NCBI RefSeq assembly: GCF_900109545.1
Contig: NZ_FOAP01000017.1
Location: forward strand, 62,001 to 126,000
Direction: 5' to 3'
DNA from: Stigmatella aurantiaca
Lineage (GTDB): Bacteria > Myxococcota > Myxococcia > Myxococcales > Myxococcaceae
Length of the DNA: 64,000 nucleotides
Below, in pieces: positions 61,930 to 64,000 of this stretch (positions are counted from its first letter, which is position 1; every line of letters starts with the position of its first letter). Under the pieces are notes generated by a model. The model was not told the origin of the DNA. It worked only from the letters and a program-made list of their open reading frames with translations, and did no database searches. The position numbers and the translations under genes were made by a program.

Positions 61930-62790
61930 ATGGACACGGAACGGCGGGACGAGCAAGCGCACCGGGCACCTGTGATGGCTTTCACCATCATGCATGCGGC
62001 GTTTGACACCAGCCGCTCGGGAATGGTGCGGCGTCTGGAGGAAACCCTACGCGCGGAGCTGGGAAGCGGCGACCGGCTGCATGTGGAGCGTGACACCGTG
62101 CGGCGCGGCGTCTGGTCCGTGGCGAGCGCCTGCTGGGAGTGGGGCATCGCGCAGGCCGCCCAGGGCATCACCCACGTGGTGCTGCTCAACGACGATGCCG
62201 AGCCCTGCCCAGGCTTCGTGGAGGCGGTGAGGCGGGCCCTGGCTGCACGCCCCATGCACCCGGTGTGCTTTTATTCCAACCACGAGACGGCCCTCCTGGC
62301 CTACGAGCAGGGGGATGCGTGGTGGACCTCCGATGATGGCCTGGTGGGCGTCACGTGTGCGCTGCCCGTGGCGCTGGCCCGGGACTTCCTGGCGTGGGAG
62401 CGGGTCTCCTTGGTGGAACGTCCCTTCCCAGGAATGCCCGACGACGCGCGCCTGAACATCTGGGCCATGGCCCATGAACGCCCCATCTGGCATGCCCGCG
62501 GGCTGGTGGAGCACGGCGCGCCGGCCGCGAGCCTCGTGGGCAATGACGGCCACGAGGGACGGCGCTCGCTCACGCCGGTGCCCGCCACGCGCGAGGAGGC
62601 GCTGGCCATCGACTGGAGCCAGGGCCTCGAAGCGCCCCTGCATGACCTGGTGTACGGACGTTCGCCCATCCATTTGCTCCACGAGGTGAAGCCCGAGGTG
62701 CGTGAGCGCATGGGGCTGGAGCGCATCGTTGACCAGCTCTGGGGCGAAGAGGCCCCCCAGGCCCGCGCCTTCTACGGACGGAAGCGCTGA
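61930..62790 (+). CDS. GT-A-type glycosyltransferase, divergent from the RiPP precursor
   Basis: 286 residues from ATG 61930; ATG 61975 is an alternative. No ribosome site is obvious for either. THVVLLNDDAEPCPGFVEAV has an NDD metal motif (87-89) like the DxD of GT-A enzymes, followed by a donor/acceptor pocket region (VCFYSNHETALLAYEQG, DGLVGVTCALPVALARDF, PGMPDDARLNIWAMAHERP). It is a third, unrelated glycosyltransferase of the cluster, transcribed away from the precursor. Family assignment is moderate. Confidence 0.65.
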   Translation: MDTERRDEQAHRAPVMAFTIMHAAFDTSRSGMVRRLEETLRAELGSGDRLHVERDTVRRGVWSVASACWEWGIAQAAQGITHVVLLNDDAEPCPGFVEAVRRALAARPMHPVCFYSNHETALLAYEQGDAWWTSDDGLVGVTCALPVALARDFLAWERVSLVERPFPGMPDDARLNIWAMAHERPIWHARGLVEHGAPAASLVGNDGHEGRRSLTPVPATREEALAIDWSQGLEAPLHDLVYGRSPIHLLHEVKPEVRERMGLERIVDQLWGEEAPQARAFYGRKR

Positions 62791-62883
62791 GTTGCCTGGG
62801 TCCCTCCAGAACGTGACGCGGCCCAGTGCCGCCAGAAACGGGGCTAGACTGGCCTCACCCTGAAGCAGCAGGGCGGGAGTTTC

Positions 62884-64000
62884 ATGCGAGAGCAGCCCCT
62901 GGTGGACATCTCGACGGTGGACGCGGTGGAGCGCCGACGTGGGCCGCAATCGTCTTCGCTCGTGCCCGCGCTGACCCTCGTGTCTCACCCCATGGCGGAC
63001 CGCGCGGGAGAGCGGGTGCTGCTCTCCACCCAAAGGGGCGTGGCCGTCTCTCGCAATGAGCCCGCCTTCATGCGCCCAGGCCAGGGGCCCGGCGCGCACC
63101 TGGCGGATCCGTTCCTGAGCCGCAAGCCCGTGATGTTCTTCGCGCAGCCGGACGGGCGTGTCCGGCTGGAGCCGGGCGAGGGCAGCCGCGTGGCCGTGGC
63201 GGGCCTCGTGCTCGAAGGGCCCTGGGAGTTCTCCGCCGAGGAGGTCGCGGCCGGGGTGCCGCTGGAGCTGGCCGGGCGCGTGGTGCTGCTGCTGCACCTG
63301 GCGGAGCCCGCCTCGGCGGAGGCGCCGGACGCGCTGGACATGGTGGGCAGCAGCGTGGGCCTTCAGCGCGTGCGCCGGCTCATCGAGCAGGTGGCGGACC
63401 TGAACGTGCCGGTGCTCATCCGGGGCGAGACGGGCTCGGGCAAGGAGCTGATCGCCCAGGCCATCCACCGGCGCAGCCCCCGCCGCCACAAGCCCTTCGT
63501 CAGCGTGAACCTGGGCGCCATTCCCAAGGAGCTGGCGGCCGTGGAGCTGTTCGGGGCGCGCAAGGGGTCCTTCACGGGCTCGGTGCGCGACCAGGAGGGC
63601 TTCTTCCAGGCGGCCCACGGGGGCACGCTCTTCCTGGACGAAGTCGGCGAGGCCCCGCCCGAGGTGCAGGTGATGCTGCTGCGCGTGCTGGGCACCGGGG
63701 AAATCTACCCCGTGGGCGAGCGCTCCCCCGTCACCGTGGACGTGCGGCTGGTGGCCGCGACGGATGCGCTGCTGGAGCAGCAGATTCAAGAGGGCCGCTT
63801 CAAGGCGCCCCTGCTGCACCGGCTCTCGGGGTTCGCCATCCGCGTGCCGCCCCTGCGGGAGCGGCGGGAGGACGTGGGGATGCTGTTCCACCACTTCGCC
63901 CGCGAGGAGCTGGAGCCGCTCGGAGAGCTGAAGCGCCTGAGCCCGGAGGAGGCCACGGCCGAGCCCTGGCTGCCCGCGGCGCTGGCGGTGCGGCTGGTGC
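62884..64000 (+). CDS. Sigma-54 activator with N-terminal FHA-like domain (partial)
   Basis: 372 residues visible; the gene runs off the window. ATG 62884 with GGGAG upstream. N-terminal region (about 25-150) has a forkhead-associated-like pattern (LSRKPVMFFAQPDGRVRLEP), as in many myxobacterial activators that respond to Ser/Thr kinases. AAA+ domain: Walker A GETGSGKE (181-188), the GAFTGA loop as G228-S-F-T-G-S233, Walker B GGTLFLDEVGEA. The DNA-binding Fis domain is not seen. Adjacent to the RiPP-like cluster, so it may control it. Confidence 0.88.
   Translation, partial: MREQPLVDISTVDAVERRRGPQSSSLVPALTLVSHPMADRAGERVLLSTQRGVAVSRNEPAFMRPGQGPGAHLADPFLSRKPVMFFAQPDGRVRLEPGEGSRVAVAGLVLEGPWEFSAEEVAAGVPLELAGRVVLLLHLAEPASAEAPDALDMVGSSVGLQRVRRLIEQVADLNVPVLIRGETGSGKELIAQAIHRRSPRRHKPFVSVNLGAIPKELAAVELFGARKGSFTGSVRDQEGFFQAAHGGTLFLDEVGEAPPEVQVMLLRVLGTGEIYPVGERSPVTVDVRLVAATDALLEQQIQEGRFKAPLLHRLSGFAIRVPPLRERREDVGMLFHHFAREELEPLGELKRLSPEEATAEPWLPAALAVRLV

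Overview
High GC (about 70%), strong G/C third-position bias, many lipoprotein signal peptides, proline-rich linkers, a MYXO-CTERM-like C-terminus on a trypsin-like protease and an FHA-linked sigma-54 activator all point to a myxobacterium, probably of the Cystobacterineae (Myxococcus/Stigmatella/Archangium/Cystobacter relatives). No rRNA, tRNA, CRISPR array, integrase or insertion sequence was found. About 54 genes are annotated, including one peptide gene of only 54 codons.

Layout. 1-6.5 kb: small secreted proteins, a DUF1801-HEAT gene whose 5' end is frameshifted, a zinc-ribbon protein, a porin-like outer membrane protein and an EcsC-family protein. 6.6-11.2 kb: a two-gene carbohydrate locus (GH43-like lipoprotein; four discoidin modules plus a divergent GH13-like barrel). 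11.2-18 kb: serine hydrolase, histidine phosphatase, S8 protease, orphan boxB, CE2 esterase, ohr. 18-28.7 kb: lipoproteins, a DUF4139 protein, a beta-lactamase-fold protein, a repeat-rich lipoprotein, a large surface protein and a three-gene operon (Cys-rich lipoprotein, anchored coiled coil, S1 protease). 28.8-31 kb: a PilB/GspE-type ATPase locus split by an in-frame amber codon, then a PEGA protein. 31-44.4 kb: mostly housekeeping genes (amidohydrolase, rhomboid, alpha/beta hydrolase, RNase Z, DUF2293, purL, hybrid PAS/GAF histidine kinase, cold-shock protein).

Two regions look like biosynthetic systems. The first is a minus-strand five-gene cassette at 45.4-49.9 kb: acyl carrier protein, soluble di-iron acyl-ACP desaturase-like protein, 4HBT thioesterase, alpha/beta hydrolase and fatty acyl-AMP ligase. 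It has the logic of a cassette that activates, loads, desaturates and releases a fatty acid.

The second, at 52.3-64 kb, is the most interesting part of the window: a likely undescribed RiPP cluster. A 54-residue peptide at 61665-61829 has a double-glycine leader and a short core with a tandem GCCxQ motif. It is accompanied by a C39-peptidase ABC exporter with two HlyD-type adaptors, three different glycosyltransferases (one with a C-terminal winged-helix-like tail resembling a RiPP recognition element), an unrecognised 558-residue protein directly downstream of the precursor, a polysaccharide deacetylase and a sigma-54 activator. The arrangement suggests a glycosylated cysteine-rich secreted peptide, glycocin-like but with a different core. 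That assignment is inference from context and from the peptide sequence.
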